34,707 nucleotides of DNA from JAAZHK01 sp964536075 (GCA_964536075.1 CAZHWO010000007.1:1-34707); one strand, 5' to 3'. Shown: positions 24,326-32,453, counted from the first letter of the stretch. The notes: generated from the letters alone by a model not told the origin. Numbers and translations are program-made.

Positions 24326-25058
24326 TATTGTAATTATTTTAAATATTGTATGTAAAATTTCCAAAAAATCAAATATTAAGACCGAAGAATTAATGCAATC
24401 AACAAATCCAGAATCAATTAGAAGTTATTACAATGAAATTGTTAAAAGGAAAATTAAAGTTGCAAAACTCTATTTTTGTTTAGATATTTTTGGTAAACTA
24501 ATAATAGTTCAAAAAAGAATACGAGGATTAACATTAGAGAAATTATTACAAAATTCAAAAATATCACTTGAATATAAATTTAAAATAATGGATAAATTAT
24601 GGGATATTTACTTAAAAATGTTAAATAGTGATTATATACTTGATTGGAACTTTAAAAATTTTATTATTTACAATGATGAGTTGGTATATGTTGATTTAAA
24701 TCCTGTATTAATAAAAAATGAAATTAAATTAATAAAAAGTGATAATTTACAAGAAATAAAAAAAGGATATTTAGATGACAATTTAAGAATAGCTGGAATA
24801 ATTGGTTATTCATTAGGATATTTGTTAGATTTTGATAGACAGATTTTAAAAGATTTTTTTAAACATTTAGAGAAAAATATTAAAAACAAATTTAATATAA
24901 CTTACAATGAATTATTAAAAATAAAAAATGAACATATTTATATAAAAAAATTAAGAGTAATAAAAGAATATATAGATTATGGAGATATCGAAAATACTAA
25001 AAAAAATTTAAAAATGTTGTCAGTACGAAAATATACGTTAGGAGAAAATGATGGATAG
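24303..25058 (+). CDS. Divergent kinase-like protein
   Basis: A 251-residue protein with no clear family match. KLIIVQKRIRGLTLEKLL recalls the strand, hinge and first helix of the kinase C-lobe. LDWNFKNF (Asp114 x4 Asn119) and YVDLNP (Asp131) have the spacing of the kinase catalytic loop and metal-binding Asp, although the His-Gly-Asp is replaced by Leu-Asp-Trp. An ATP-binding Lys strand is not evident, and the N-terminus begins with a hydrophobic stretch. It could be a trimmed APH-like kinase or a pseudokinase working with the enzyme encoded upstream. It overlaps both neighbours, so it is translated with them. Confidence 0.5.
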   Translation: MKKGLFFNIVIILNIVCKISKKSNIKTEELMQSTNPESIRSYYNEIVKRKIKVAKLYFCLDIFGKLIIVQKRIRGLTLEKLLQNSKISLEYKFKIMDKLWDIYLKMLNSDYILDWNFKNFIIYNDELVYVDLNPVLIKNEIKLIKSDNLQEIKKGYLDDNLRIAGIIGYSLGYLLDFDRQILKDFFKHLEKNIKNKFNITYNELLKIKNEHIYIKKLRVIKEYIDYGDIENTKKNLKMLSVRKYTLGENDG

Positions 25059-25983
25059 TTATATATTTAGAAGTAATGATATTTCAATTTTAGTAGAATC
25101 GAATAATTCAAAAATTATTGAAGATTTGAAATTAAAATATCAAACATATTTTGATACAAATGATAATTTTGATTTTAAAATAACTTATTTAGATCACTGT
25201 TTGCCGTTACAAACAAGTTATAAGAGCAAAGAAAGAAATGAAAAAGATTATAATTATTTAGATTTTAATGGTGATTCATTGACAGTATATTTTAAATGTT
25301 ATGATTCTACAAAGGAAGATTTTGCCAAAAGAATCCTTACCACTTCACTTATCAAAGTTTTACAAAAAAATGGTTATACAATACTTCACGGTGGTTGCGT
25401 TAAAAATAATGATCGAACTGTAATTATAACTGGAGAAGCTGGAAGTGGTAAAACAACAACATTATTGGAGTTACTTGCTAATGGATATTCTTATATTGCA
25501 AACGATAGACTTGCTGTAAAACAAACTACAGATGGAATAATTGTTTGTGGCATACCATTCTCTTTGGGTATAATTTACAATGATGCACAATCAAAAATTA
25601 AGGGTAATGATTATACTTATGTTGATTCTATAAATAAAATTTTTATTGAAAATAAAGATGTTGCATCAATGCTGGGAGTACCTGTGAAAAATATGGGTAT
25701 TGCCACTGATATTATTTTATGTAGTAACAATACGCAAACCCAGACAGAAAACAAATCTATTGTAGAATTGTTGGGAAATAATATAATGTATGATGATTGT
25801 ATTCCTGAAGATAAAAAATATTTAAATGTTATGTTTAAAGAATACATTAATTATAATGTACCAACTTATTTAAATAGTTTAAAGCTGTTTAATATATCCC
25901 GAAATCTTCCTTTAAAAGAAAGACTTTTATTATTTTTTCAAGAAGATAAAGCTAATTTTAAGGAAAGAGAAAAATTAAAATGA
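25048..25983 (+). CDS. HPr-kinase-like P-loop protein
   Basis: A 311-residue protein (an ATG at 25051 is an equally good start). The core at residues 110-160 reads YTILHGGCVKNNDRTVIITG, then EAGSGKTTTLLELL and YIANDRLAV. The LHGG strand, Walker A (GEAGSGKT, 129-136) and the NDR acidic strand are typical of HprK-related proteins, a group used for serine or peptide phosphorylation and found in many biosynthetic clusters. The N-terminal domain is unlike bifunctional HPr kinase, and the capped C-terminal signature is absent, so HPr is probably not the substrate. It is coupled to the next Nudix gene by ATGA. Confidence 0.75.
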   Translation: MMDSYIFRSNDISILVESNNSKIIEDLKLKYQTYFDTNDNFDFKITYLDHCLPLQTSYKSKERNEKDYNYLDFNGDSLTVYFKCYDSTKEDFAKRILTTSLIKVLQKNGYTILHGGCVKNNDRTVIITGEAGSGKTTTLLELLANGYSYIANDRLAVKQTTDGIIVCGIPFSLGIIYNDAQSKIKGNDYTYVDSINKIFIENKDVASMLGVPVKNMGIATDIILCSNNTQTQTENKSIVELLGNNIMYDDCIPEDKKYLNVMFKEYINYNVPTYLNSLKLFNISRNLPLKERLLLFFQEDKANFKEREKLK

Positions 25984-26462
25984 GTGCAGATATTAATTTT
26001 GAAATAAATGGGATTATATTAAATTTTAGAGCATGTGGATTGATAATTAATGATAAAAAGGTCTTATTTCAAAAAAGACAGCAGGATGAGTATTGGGCCC
26101 TACCAGGTGGGAAAGTATCATTATTAGAAAAAGGAGAAATAGCGGTATTAAGAGAGCTTAAAGAAGAAATAGAGGTCGAAAATTTACAAGTTGAGCGTTT
26201 ATTAGATGTTTCGGAAAACTTTTTTGAAGTTAATGGAAAAAGCTATCATCAAATTGTTTTCTTATATTTAGTACACGTTAATCAAAACGAAATGATAACA
26301 AAAATTAATTCGTTTGATGGTCGGGAAAAAGGAAAAAATTTAATTTTTCAATGGATTCCTATTGAAAAATTAAACTGCCAACCACTGAAACCGGATTTTT
26401 TAGGAGAACAATTAAAAAAGTTGTTAGGTACTTCTGAAAAGAAAAAGAGTTTAATATTATAA
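25980..26462 (+). CDS. Nudix hydrolase with altered box end (set with 13758 and 26494)
   Basis: A 160-residue protein beginning MSADINFEINGIILNFRACG. The box has G44, KVSLL, E50, KGEIAVL and RELKEE (58-63), but the conserved Gly two residues later is Glu65, so it departs from the full consensus. QKRQQDEYWALPGGK and KPDFLGEQLKKLL are shared with the paralogues at 13758 and 26494. A decayed copy of this gene's 3' end lies at 32323-32420. Catalysis is probably retained because the metal-binding Glu residues remain. Confidence 0.84.
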   Translation: MSADINFEINGIILNFRACGLIINDKKVLFQKRQQDEYWALPGGKVSLLEKGEIAVLRELKEEIEVENLQVERLLDVSENFFEVNGKSYHQIVFLYLVHVNQNEMITKINSFDGREKGKNLIFQWIPIEKLNCQPLKPDFLGEQLKKLLGTSEKKKSLIL

Positions 26463-26493
26463 ATATGATATAAATTTTTAAGGAGAAATAAAG

Positions 26494-26979
26494 ATGGAAA
26501 AAGAAAAAGATATTAATGTAAACATTAGTGGAGTTCAATTAAATTGTAGAGCTGTTGGAATTATTAAAAACAATAATAGAATCTTGTTTCAAAAGAGAAA
26601 GCAAGATCAATTTTGGGCTTTACCAGGTGGAAAAATAAGAGTTCGTGAAAAAAGCAGTGATACCTTAGTACGAGAAATTGAAGAAGAAATAGGTGTAAAA
26701 ATTAAAGTAAAAGATTTGTTCAGTGTTTCGGAGTATTTCTTTAATTTTAAAGAAACCAAATTTCATCAATATATATTCGCATACAATGTGGAAATTGTTG
26801 AAGATAAAGAATTTTTAGATAAAGAAGAATTTGTTGGAATAGAAGAGGATGAGAATTTATTATACAAATGGTTTGATTTAGCAACAATAGAAACAGCCCC
26901 TATAAAACCAGATTTTTTAAAAGAACAATTATCTAAACCTTCAGATATTATGCAATTTAACTTTTATGAAGAAAAATAA
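26494..26979 (+). CDS. Nudix hydrolase (close paralogue of 13758)
   Basis: A 161-residue protein; box residues 46-68 complete (G, KIRVR, E, KSSDTLV, REI EEEIGV). KDINVNISGVQLNCRAVGII and SEYFFNFKETKFHQYIFAYN are close to the protein encoded at 13758, about 12.7 kb upstream. An AAGGAG ribosome site precedes the ATG. It stands 31 bases after the previous gene and five before the next. Substrate unknown. Confidence 0.86.
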   Translation: MEKEKDINVNISGVQLNCRAVGIIKNNNRILFQKRKQDQFWALPGGKIRVREKSSDTLVREIEEEIGVKIKVKDLFSVSEYFFNFKETKFHQYIFAYNVEIVEDKEFLDKEEFVGIEEDENLLYKWFDLATIETAPIKPDFLKEQLSKPSDIMQFNFYEEK

Positions 26980-26984
26980 ATAAG

Positions 26985-27977
26985 ATGATAATATATAATA
27001 GAGGGATTTTCGATCCAATAAAAAAAATAAAACTTAAATTAAATGATTGTGATTTATATTCAGAAGAACTTTTGTTACAAGGAGAACAACTTTTAAAAGC
27101 CGTTATTGAAACCGAAATGTCCGATACTTATAAGTTATTAACTTTGCTTATGAATAACTATGAACATAATTTAAATTATACAATTAAGAATAAAATTCCT
27201 ACTTCTGAGTATCAGGGTATTAAATTTGATTGTGTTCACTTTAATACTATACTTCAAGAGAGGTTAAGTAAGATTGGTATTAATACTCATGTTATTACTC
27301 ATAAAGCAGCCTTTTTTTCCACTCAATACGGTGACTCAATTATAAGAGAGGCTCATACTACTTTAGTATGGCTAACTAAAAGAAATGATAAAAATTATGC
27401 CGTTATTTTTGATCCTGGTTGGAAAATTTCAAAACCAATAGGATTTTATCTTACGGAATCTACAAATGCTGTTAAAGTATTTGATAATCAAATTGTCTTT
27501 AATTATAATGCAAAAGATAAAATATATCCTTATGAAATGGTAATGTCTGGTAGCAATATTTATTCTTATAATAAAGAAGATAAAGTCATGAAAACCTATT
27601 TTAATCCATTGCTTGAAACTGTTATCAATCCATCATTTTTAATGCCTATTTCATATTATATTTTATTAGGATATAAAGCACTAACAAATTCGATTGATAT
27701 TAATAAGAGAGCTTATATTAAAATTATGTTAATATCGCAAATTTTTGATTTTTATTATAAAGGTGTTACTTATACATATACATTTGCTGAGTTAAAAGAA
27801 ATGAAAGATACTAGCAACTTAAATTCATTATTGACTCCTGTTTGCAATTCATTAGATAAACCGATAGAAGAGGTCATGAACACATTATTCTTTACTATTA
27901 ATCATATTGAAGAATTTAATAAATTACTTATTCCAGAGGTTTATACAGAAGCTTCCAAACTACTTTTAAAAAAATAG
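26985..27977 (+). CDS. Transglutaminase/arylamine-acetyltransferase-like Cys-His-Asp protein
   Basis: A 330-residue protein. FDCVHFNTILQERLSKIGI places Cys83 at the start of a helix, EAHTTLVWL supplies His124 on a strand, and YAVIFDPGW supplies Asp143: the order, spacing and secondary structure of the papain-like transglutaminase and NAT folds. The C-terminal half (about 180-330) is helical and unrecognised. Possible jobs are acyl transfer, amide formation or peptide cleavage in the operon's product. No signal peptide is visible. It is the last gene of the operon, five bases after the Nudix gene. Confidence 0.62.
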   Translation: MIIYNRGIFDPIKKIKLKLNDCDLYSEELLLQGEQLLKAVIETEMSDTYKLLTLLMNNYEHNLNYTIKNKIPTSEYQGIKFDCVHFNTILQERLSKIGINTHVITHKAAFFSTQYGDSIIREAHTTLVWLTKRNDKNYAVIFDPGWKISKPIGFYLTESTNAVKVFDNQIVFNYNAKDKIYPYEMVMSGSNIYSYNKEDKVMKTYFNPLLETVINPSFLMPISYYILLGYKALTNSIDINKRAYIKIMLISQIFDFYYKGVTYTYTFAELKEMKDTSNLNSLLTPVCNSLDKPIEEVMNTLFFTINHIEEFNKLLIPEVYTEASKLLLKK

Positions 27978-28000
27978 CAAAAATTTTTATATAATCTATC

Positions 28001-28038
28001 TTCTTTTTATATTGTAATATAAGGCAATATAAAAAGAA
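28001..28038 (+). promoter_or_regulatory. Inverted repeat in the leader of the Lsa-type ABC-F gene
   Basis: TTCTTTTTATATTG (28001-28014), a ten-base loop, and the perfect complement at 28025-28038. No T-run follows on the plus strand, so it is not a simple terminator for the operon; it may be a regulatory hairpin just upstream of the GGGGTGAT ribosome site. The function is inferred. Confidence 0.5.
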
Positions 28039-28062
28039 AAAGCAATATTTTGGGGTGATTAT

Positions 28063-29553
28063 ATGGCTAAAATTACTGTTTCACATTTAACTTTTTCTTA
28101 TGATGGAAGTTATGATAACATTTTTGAAGATGTTTCTTTTGCCATTGATACAAATTGGAAACTGGGATTTATTGGGAGAAATGGTCGCGGTAAAACAACT
28201 TTTTTAAATCTTTTAATGGGAAAATTTGAATACTCGGGTAAAATTTCTGCCAATATAGATTTTGATTATTTTCCCTTTGAAGTTCAAAATAAAAATATCA
28301 GTTCCCTTGCGATAGCTTCTAAAATTAACCCTGATCATGAACAATGGAAGTTAGAGCGAGAAATATCTCTTTTAGCAATGGATCAAGAAATTTTAATACG
28401 ACCTTTTGAAACCTTAAGTAAAGGAGAACAAACCAAGGTTTTGCTAGCCATTTTATTTTTAAGAGAAAATAATTTCTTACTTATTGATGAACCCACCAAT
28501 CACTTAGATGCAGAGTCTCGTGTCGCGGTAGCCAAGTATTTAAAAAGCAAACATAGTTTTATTTTAGTTTCCCACGATCGAACCTTTCTTGATTCTTGCA
28601 TTGATCATGTATTATCTATTAATCGAGCTAATATTGAAATTCAACAAGGAAACTTTTCTTCTTGGTGGGAAAACAAAAAACGCCAAGATAATTTTGAATT
28701 AAGTGAAAACGAGAAGTTAAAAGGGGAAATAAAGAATCTAGAACATTCAGCTAAACAATCGGCTAGTTGGTCTTATCAAGTAGAAGCTACCAAATATGGT
28801 GGCAGTAAAACGGATAATGCCAAGCTGGATAAAGGTTTTATTGGTCATAAAGCAGCTAAAATGATGAAGCGATCTATTGTTGCCCAAAATCGTCGCGAAA
28901 AAGCTATTGAAGAAAAAGGAAAACTTTTAAAAAATCTTGAACCAGCGGAAAGCTTGAAATTAAATCCACTAATTTATCGAAAAAATAGATTAATTGACAT
29001 TTCTAATTTATCCCTTTTTTATGGTGAAAAAATGGTTTGCCAAAATGTAAATTTTACAGTTGAAAATGGTGATCGAATCCAGCTAAAAGGCCAAAATGGT
29101 TGCGGAAAGTCCAGTATTATAAAACTAATTTTAGGCCAAGATATTGAGCATAAAGGAACTGTAAATGTCGGTGAAGGTTTAATAATTTCTTATGTTTCCC
29201 AGGATACCTCGTATTTAAAAGGAAATCTTACCGATTTTGCTATCAATAATAATATTAATGAGAGTCTCTTTAAAGCTATTCTTCGTAAGCTTGATTTTGA
29301 AAGAATCCAATTTGATAAGAACATTGAGCATTATAGTGAAGGGCAAAAGAAAAAAGTACTGATTGCCAAAAGCTTATGTGAGCAAGCTGACATCTATATT
29401 TGGGATGAACCATTAAATTATATTGATGTTCTTTCGCGAATTCAAATTGAGGACTTAATTTTAAATTATTGTCCAACAATGATTTTTGTTGAGCACGATG
29501 AAATGTTTTCCAATAAAGTGGCTACCAAAACAGTACTTCTAGAAAAAAATTAA
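28063..29553 (+). CDS. ABC-F ribosomal protection protein, Lsa-type
   Basis: A 496-residue protein with two ABC domains and no membrane segment. Domain 1: GRNGRGKTT (Walker A), LSKGEQTK, LIDEPTNHLD and VSHDR. The linker holds SWSYQVEATKYGG and DKGFIGHKAAKMMKRS, typical of the long antibiotic-resistance-domain linker of the Lsa/Vga branch. Domain 2: GQNGCGKSS, YSEGQKKK and a less canonical IWDEPLNYID. Lsa proteins bind the ribosome and displace lincosamides, streptogramin A and pleuromutilins (family knowledge). Whether this one confers resistance or is a housekeeping relative is not known. It starts about 86 bases after the nine-gene operon. Confidence 0.87.
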   Translation: MAKITVSHLTFSYDGSYDNIFEDVSFAIDTNWKLGFIGRNGRGKTTFLNLLMGKFEYSGKISANIDFDYFPFEVQNKNISSLAIASKINPDHEQWKLEREISLLAMDQEILIRPFETLSKGEQTKVLLAILFLRENNFLLIDEPTNHLDAESRVAVAKYLKSKHSFILVSHDRTFLDSCIDHVLSINRANIEIQQGNFSSWWENKKRQDNFELSENEKLKGEIKNLEHSAKQSASWSYQVEATKYGGSKTDNAKLDKGFIGHKAAKMMKRSIVAQNRREKAIEEKGKLLKNLEPAESLKLNPLIYRKNRLIDISNLSLFYGEKMVCQNVNFTVENGDRIQLKGQNGCGKSSIIKLILGQDIEHKGTVNVGEGLIISYVSQDTSYLKGNLTDFAINNNINESLFKAILRKLDFERIQFDKNIEHYSEGQKKKVLIAKSLCEQADIYIWDEPLNYIDVLSRIQIEDLILNYCPTMIFVEHDEMFSNKVATKTVLLEKN

Positions 29554-29562
29554 AAATATTAT

Positions 29563-29590
29563 TTGACAAACAGCTAAAAACATGTATAAT
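29563..29590 (+). promoter_or_regulatory. Promoter of the ABC-2 exporter operon
   Basis: A consensus TTGACA (29563-29568), 16-base spacer and TATAAT (29585-29590). Start near 29597, giving a leader of about 145 bases before the first gene. Confidence 0.85.
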
Positions 29591-29596
29591 CTTAAA

Positions 29597-29712
29597 TTAA
29601 GCAAGTGAGTATGTATAAGAGAAATCGAGCTACATAGAAATTCGTTAGAATTTTACACATGTGATTAAGCATGGAGTCACTATAATTAATTATAGTGAGT
29701 CTGTGCTTTTTT
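29597..29712 (+). promoter_or_regulatory. Exporter leader with small ORF and strong terminator (attenuator-like)
   Basis: The leader ends in a strong intrinsic terminator: AAGCA (29667) and an 11-bp inner stem TCACTATAATT with its complement (29677-29698), closing with TGTGCTT and a T-run to 29712. It lies upstream of the ribosome site at 29727, so transcription must read through it to express the exporter. An eight-codon ORF, MYKRNRAT (29611-29637), precedes it, but its ribosome site is weak. A small hairpin AAATTC/GAATTT lies at about 29639-29654. It does not match a riboswitch class I recognise. Confidence 0.65.
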
Positions 29713-29741
29713 ATTTAATAACTATTAAGGAGGAATTTGTT

Positions 29742-30725
29742 ATGGCTATTATTGAAGTTAACAATATTTCAAAAGAATTTAAAGTTAAAATAAAAGGTCA
29801 AGGATTTAAGGGAAGCTTAAAATCTATTATGATGCCTAAAAATAAGATTGTTAAAGCTGTTAATAATATTTCTTTTGAAGTCGAAAAAGGCGAAATCTTA
29901 GCTTTTATTGGTCCAAATGGGGCAGGTAAGAGTACCACTATTAAAATGCTTACAGGAATATTATATCCTGATCAAGGCCATATCAAAGTTATGGATATTG
30001 ATCCAACTAAAAAAAGAAAAGAATTAGCTTTTAAAATTGGGACTGTTTTTGGGCAAAAAGAACAACTATGGATGCATCTTACTCCTTACGATAATTTTAA
30101 GTTCTTTGGTTCCATATATGATTTATCTAATAAAGTTATTGACCAAAGAATTGAAGAACTACGTGTTGTTTTTGAATTAGATGATATTTTATATACACCT
30201 GTTAAAAATCTTTCTTTAGGTCAAAGAATTAAATGTGAGTTAGCGTGTGCCTTAATTCATAAACCAGAAATATTGTTTTTAGATGAACCTACTATTGGCC
30301 TTGATCCCGTGGTGAAAGAAAACATTCGCGTGTTAATTAAACGAATGAATAAAGAATATAAAACAACAGTCTTTTTAACCTCCCATGATGTTGGTGATAT
30401 TGAAAAATTATGTAAACGCGTAATTATTATTAATAATGGTAAAATGGTTATGGATGAATCAATGGACCACTTAAAATATCATTATTTAGATAAAAAAATA
30501 ATTGAAGTAAAAATGACAGAAAAAGTAAATCTTAGTGACGAAGATGGAATTAAAATTATTAAAGACAAGGGATATAATTTAAAATTAGAAATTGATACAG
30601 CTAAAAAAACAGTTATTGATGCTATTAAACTTTTAAATCCCGAAAAAATTATTGATATCAATATTTCTAATATTCCATTAGAAGAAATTATTTCCGGTAT
30701 TTATCAGGAAGTGAATAAAAAATGA
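29742..30725 (+). CDS. ABC-2 exporter ATP-binding protein
   Basis: 327 residues from the ATG at 29742, set by AAGGAGG at 29727-29733. A longer frame from 29661 would have to run through the leader terminator and is rejected. One ABC domain: GPNGAGKSTT (Walker A), LSLGQRIK (signature), LFLDEPTIGLDP (Walker B) and a SHD switch. The early KEFKVKIKGQGFKGSLKSIM insert is typical of the DUF990-linked ATPases. The C-terminal about 80 residues (from IIEVKMTEKV) form a regulatory tail. It energises the two permeases encoded next; the cargo is not known. Confidence 0.9.
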   Translation: MAIIEVNNISKEFKVKIKGQGFKGSLKSIMMPKNKIVKAVNNISFEVEKGEILAFIGPNGAGKSTTIKMLTGILYPDQGHIKVMDIDPTKKRKELAFKIGTVFGQKEQLWMHLTPYDNFKFFGSIYDLSNKVIDQRIEELRVVFELDDILYTPVKNLSLGQRIKCELACALIHKPEILFLDEPTIGLDPVVKENIRVLIKRMNKEYKTTVFLTSHDVGDIEKLCKRVIIINNGKMVMDESMDHLKYHYLDKKIIEVKMTEKVNLSDEDGIKIIKDKGYNLKLEIDTAKKTVIDAIKLLNPEKIIDINISNIPLEEIISGIYQEVNKK

Positions 30726-31510
30726 AAAAATATTTAAGTATTATTAAAATGGTTATGTTAGAAAAGAGCGAGTATCTTTATAATCAATTATTTAAAATGA
30801 TTATTTATGCTGTTTTTATATATGTTTTCCTACAATTATGGGGATATATGTATAATGACACTAAATTAATTGCTGGTTATACATTAAGTCAAATGACTTG
30901 GTATGTTGCTTTTACTGAAATGATTTGGGGAGCTATCAGACCTAGAGCTATTCGTAATGAATTAAGTGATGAAATACGAAGCGGGAAAATTGCCTATGTT
31001 CTTAACAAACCCTTTAGCTATATTGGTTACTTAATATCCAAATATCTTGGGGAAGCGATTGTTGGTCTCTTAACTTATATCATTATTGGTACAGCTATCA
31101 GTTTTATTATTATTGGTCCATTAACAACTTTTAATATTAGCGTATTACCTTTTGTTTTAATTACGACCATTATCGCTACCTTTATTACTGGTTTAATTTA
31201 TATTCTTATTGCTTTAAGTGCCTTTTGGATAGAAGAAAATTCCCCATTATTCTGGATATATGAAAAGTTAATTCTTTGTATTGGGGTTTTATTTCCTATT
31301 GAGATATTTCCTCAAGCCGTACAACCTTTTATCAAATTTAGTCCCGTTTATGTAACTACTTATGCTCCAGCCAAAATCGCGGTCGACTTTTCACTAAAGA
31401 CTTTTATAAATATTACTGTATTTCAGCTAGGATATCTAACTATTGTTGGGCTTCTATGTTTTCTAGTATACCGAAAGGGAGTGAAAAAATTAAATGTTAA
31501 CGGAGGTTAA
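30722..31510 (+). CDS. ABC-2 type permease (DUF990-like), first subunit
   Basis: A 262-residue inner-membrane protein with about six membrane segments. YNQLFKMIIYAVFIYVFLQLW opens the first; SDEIRSGKIAYVLNKPFSY is the conserved cytoplasmic loop of these permeases (the ISGKLDxxL.KP region). It starts inside the stop codon of the ATPase gene (ATGA) and overlaps the next permease by 17 bases, so the three are made together. It should pair with the protein encoded at 31494 to form a heterodimeric export channel. Confidence 0.88.
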   Translation: MKKYLSIIKMVMLEKSEYLYNQLFKMIIYAVFIYVFLQLWGYMYNDTKLIAGYTLSQMTWYVAFTEMIWGAIRPRAIRNELSDEIRSGKIAYVLNKPFSYIGYLISKYLGEAIVGLLTYIIIGTAISFIIIGPLTTFNISVLPFVLITTIIATFITGLIYILIALSAFWIEENSPLFWIYEKLILCIGVLFPIEIFPQAVQPFIKFSPVYVTTYAPAKIAVDFSLKTFINITVFQLGYLTIVGLLCFLVYRKGVKKLNVNGG

Positions 31511-32288
31511 AAAAAACATAAAATTATCATTTTTATGTTTTAAATATAATTTATTAAAAGCTATGGATAATCGCATTTCTTTTATCAGCCAAATCTTAGG
31601 AATGATATTAAATAATGGCACCATGATTATTCAGTGGATTGTCTTATTTTCTTTAAAAGATAACATTGGTGGATATGGCTTTAAAGAAGTTCTATTACTA
31701 TGGGCTTTTGCTTCAACTGCCTATGGTATTGCCCATACTTTCTTTAATAATGCCTTTAATCTATCCCAATTAATTTTTTCAGGAAAGCTCGATGCCTTTT
31801 TAGTTCATCCTAAAAACACTTTAGTATATTTATCAGCCTCTTCATCTAGTGTTTCCGCTATAGGCGATATACTATTTGGTTTTATTGTCTTAATTATTTT
31901 AAAAGAAAGTATAATTACCTTCCTTATTTTCACCCTTTTATCCATATGTGGGGGATTAATATTAGCATCATACTCCATCATTTGGCATAGTTTGTCGTTT
32001 TGGTTTAATAATATGGATGAATTTGCTAATATAATGAATTCTAATATGGTTAATTTAGGTACTTATCCTAATGGCATATTTAGTAAAGAAATAAAGTGGC
32101 TATTACTAACTTTAATACCCGTAAGTTTTACAGTTCATATACCGGTTGAATTAATAACTCATTTTAATTTATTCTTACTTTTAGGAACCATACTCTTTAG
32201 CTTCTTATTAATTACTTTCGCTTTCCTTTTATTTAATAAAGGTTTAAAACGATATTCTTCAAGTAATTTAATGAGTGCTAGGATATAA
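31494..32288 (+). CDS. ABC-2 type permease (DUF990-like), second subunit
   Basis: A 264-residue membrane protein with about six segments. FISQILGMILNNGTMIIQWIV, then IFSGKLDAFLVHPKNTLVYL, match the loop in the first subunit and in other ABC-2 permeases. A GGGAGTG site upstream of the ATG supports the start. The C-terminus ends in a cytoplasmic tail with NKGLKRYSSSNLMSARI. It is the last gene of the exporter operon. Confidence 0.88.
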   Translation: MLTEVKKNIKLSFLCFKYNLLKAMDNRISFISQILGMILNNGTMIIQWIVLFSLKDNIGGYGFKEVLLLWAFASTAYGIAHTFFNNAFNLSQLIFSGKLDAFLVHPKNTLVYLSASSSSVSAIGDILFGFIVLIILKESIITFLIFTLLSICGGLILASYSIIWHSLSFWFNNMDEFANIMNSNMVNLGTYPNGIFSKEIKWLLLTLIPVSFTVHIPVELITHFNLFLLLGTILFSFLLITFAFLLFNKGLKRYSSSNLMSARI

Positions 32289-32322
32289 CTATTATTTTTA
32301 TTTTTAATGAAAATCATTGAAG

Positions 32323-32420
32323 ATAATTTTTTAGGAGGGCGTTTAAAAGACCGTTAGGTAAGCTGGAAAAGGGTTTAATATTATAAATAAATATGATATG
32401 ATTTTTATGAAGAAAAATAT
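32323..32420 (+). pseudogene. Decayed copy of a Nudix 3' end (relative of 25980-26490)
   Basis: Bases 32323-32420 align with 26390-26490, the last codons of the Nudix gene at 25980 and the following leader: ATTTTTTAGGAG, GTTAGGTA, then GTTTAATATTATAAAT and the ATTTTTA region. The translation keeps fragments (DNFLGGRLK against PDFLGEQLK) but is broken by stops. This shows that a second copy of the Nudix segment once stood here. Confidence 0.7.
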
Positions 32421-32453
32421 ATATCGATAAGATAAAAAAGTAGGTGATTATAC

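Noticed and set aside
25617..25847. An antisense frame within the HprK-like gene
   Set aside because: It has no start signals and the plus-strand gene is well supported.
19654..27977. A lasso-peptide or other RiPP cluster, suggested by HprK-like and transglutaminase-like genes
   Set aside because: I see no precursor peptide, asparagine-synthetase-like cyclase or PqqD-type gene, and the Cys-His-Asp protein is unlike lasso proteases.
29276..29479. An antisense frame within the second ABC domain of the Lsa-type gene
   Set aside because: It lies opposite conserved ABC motifs and has no ribosome site.
29661..29741. A longer N-terminus for the exporter ATPase
   Set aside because: It would translate through the terminator hairpin, and the ATG at 29742 has a strong ribosome site and the normal family start.
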